Positions 63,220-64,000 of a stretch of DNA of 64,000 nt are shown in pieces (the first letter of the stretch is position 1; every line of letters starts with the position of its first letter). Position numbers and translations under genes: made by a program. The stretch covers positions 868,001 to 932,000 of the forward strand of contig NZ_UYZY01000001.1 of assembly GCF_900626075.1 (NCBI RefSeq). The letters run 5' to 3'. This DNA is from Clostridium transplantifaecale (GTDB lineage: Bacteria; Bacillota; Clostridia; Lachnospirales; Lachnospiraceae). The notes beneath the pieces are model-generated. The model made no database searches. It worked only from the letters and a program-made list of their open reading frames with translations, and was not told where the DNA came from.

Positions 63220-63293
63220 TTCCCGTTTGTAACCCAAGAATCCCTGTTTGTAAATAAAAATCCTGTTTTGTAAGCGAATTTCCCGTTTTGTAA
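63220..63293. repeat. Four 20-bp iterated repeats
   Basis: Four copies of about TTCCCGTTTTGTAA start near 63220, 63241, 63261 and 63281, a steady 20-21 base period. The steps between them vary. They are too short for CRISPR repeats and resemble iterons or protein-binding arrays. Confidence 0.55.
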
Positions 63294-63609
63294 ACGAGTT
63301 CCCGGATTTTCATTTACACTTTAATATGTTATAATACGTTCAGCAATAAATTTGCGTACAACGACCAGAAATCAATTTCCTCCCGCTGTACGCTGAATAT
63401 GTGATCCACGGTAGTCTCGAGTGAATATTAACAGTCACCATCTCTGCCATACCTATGCGACAAATTTCGACAGGATGCTGTATCGAACATCATAAAATTC
63501 AGTCGGTTTTTTGTACTACTTCTATCTGGGGTTTCAGAGAGTTTGAAAAAAAGTCTGTAAATGTTAATCTTCTATGATAATAACTAGACTGAAAGTTCCT
63601 GTTGAGCTT

Positions 63610-63954
63610 TTAGTCCTTGACGTCAGAAATAAAGCCCTCGGAGGCTTCAAATCCGTAAATATCCTCCAGTGTGTCAGAAATCTGGCGGGTGGTCATTCCC
63701 TTGGCATACATGGATATGATTTTCTGGTCGATATCGGAGATATCCTCCTGCCGCTTTTTAACTACTCGTGGCTGGAAAGTGGACTTGCGGTCCTGGGGGA
63801 CCTTGATGTCCATGCCGCCATAGCTGATGTTGATACATTTGGCTTTATAACCGTTACGGTAATCATCGCTGTCAGAACGCTCCGACTTTCCATAGCCAAG
63901 ATGCTTATCCATCTCTGTTTCCATCATTTCTTTGATTGTGCCGCCGGTTCTATC
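63610..63954 (-). pseudogene. IS256-type (mutator) transposase fragment
   Basis: The frame reads GGTIKEMMETEMDKHLGYGK, SDDYRNGYKAK and MDIKVPQDRKSTFQPRVVKK, then ISMYAKGMTTRQISDTLEDI and YGFEASEGFISDVKD, and stops at 63610. This matches the N-terminal to central part of IS256-family transposases. The catalytic DDE part after FISDV is missing, so the copy is truncated at the 3' end. The frame is open to about 63954. Upstream to the window edge the continuing coding-like sequence is in another frame. Confidence 0.8.
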
Positions 63955-64000
63955 TCAATTCTTGGGGCATCATTAAGGTACTGCTCAGCGTATTTCAGAA

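Noticed and set aside
63220..63293. CRISPR array
   Set aside because: The repeats are about 14 bp with 6-7 base gaps, and no cas genes are present.

Overview
The window is a piece of a low-GC Gram-positive (Clostridia) chromosome. A Lachnospiraceae-type host (Clostridium clostridioforme/Enterocloster/Lacrimispora-like) is my inference from the sporulation sigma factor SigK, the radical-SAM/DUF4130 pair, Bacillus-type LexA boxes and the overall gene style. No 16S gene or other taxonomic marker is present.

Positions 1 to about 43.9 kb are the late region of a prophage, nearly all on the + strand. It begins inside the tail tape-measure gene. Next come baseplate genes (1.8-6.9 kb), a 2295-residue multidomain baseplate or fibre protein (7-13.8 kb), and a long run of tail-fibre and adhesin genes (13.9-27.9 kb). 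A second BppU-like fibre module (35.4-39.3 kb), a broken ComEC-like gene, an amidase endolysin and a membrane-anchored holin-like protein (40.6-42.2 kb) follow. The prophage peters out in decayed genes and abuts three tRNA genes (Thr, Glu, Pro). The 3' end of tRNA-Thr faces the prophage and is a plausible attachment site.

The centrepiece is at 27.9-35.4 kb: a tail-fibre shufflon. One fibre gene has a constant N-terminal part of 227 residues ending at a 15-bp site, GGGTATTATCGGAAG. Six copies of the site, in alternating orientation, bound three adjacent invertible segments. Each segment holds two convergent C-terminal cassettes, giving six alternative tips. A complete tyrosine recombinase gene, read the other way, closes the array behind a bidirectional terminator. 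One silent cassette is broken by a complete IS66 element (23-bp ends, perfect 8-bp target duplication) and by a one-base frameshift. Inversion should swap the receptor-binding tip.

Positions 43.9-63 kb are ordinary host chromosome, nearly all on the minus strand: a copper cassette (copA-csoR-copZ) with a readable promoter and operator, a small membrane exporter, a zinc-ribbon protein, a GntR-ABC transporter operon with a perfect operator palindrome, and a small lipoprotein. They continue with an SOS-controlled radical-SAM DNA-repair pair, a cytidylate-kinase-like protein with a sodium/proton antiporter, galE, sigK, a GNAT-DUF3795 fusion and two small proteins. The last 1.3 kb holds remnants: a toxin fragment, short iterated repeats and a truncated IS256-type transposase.
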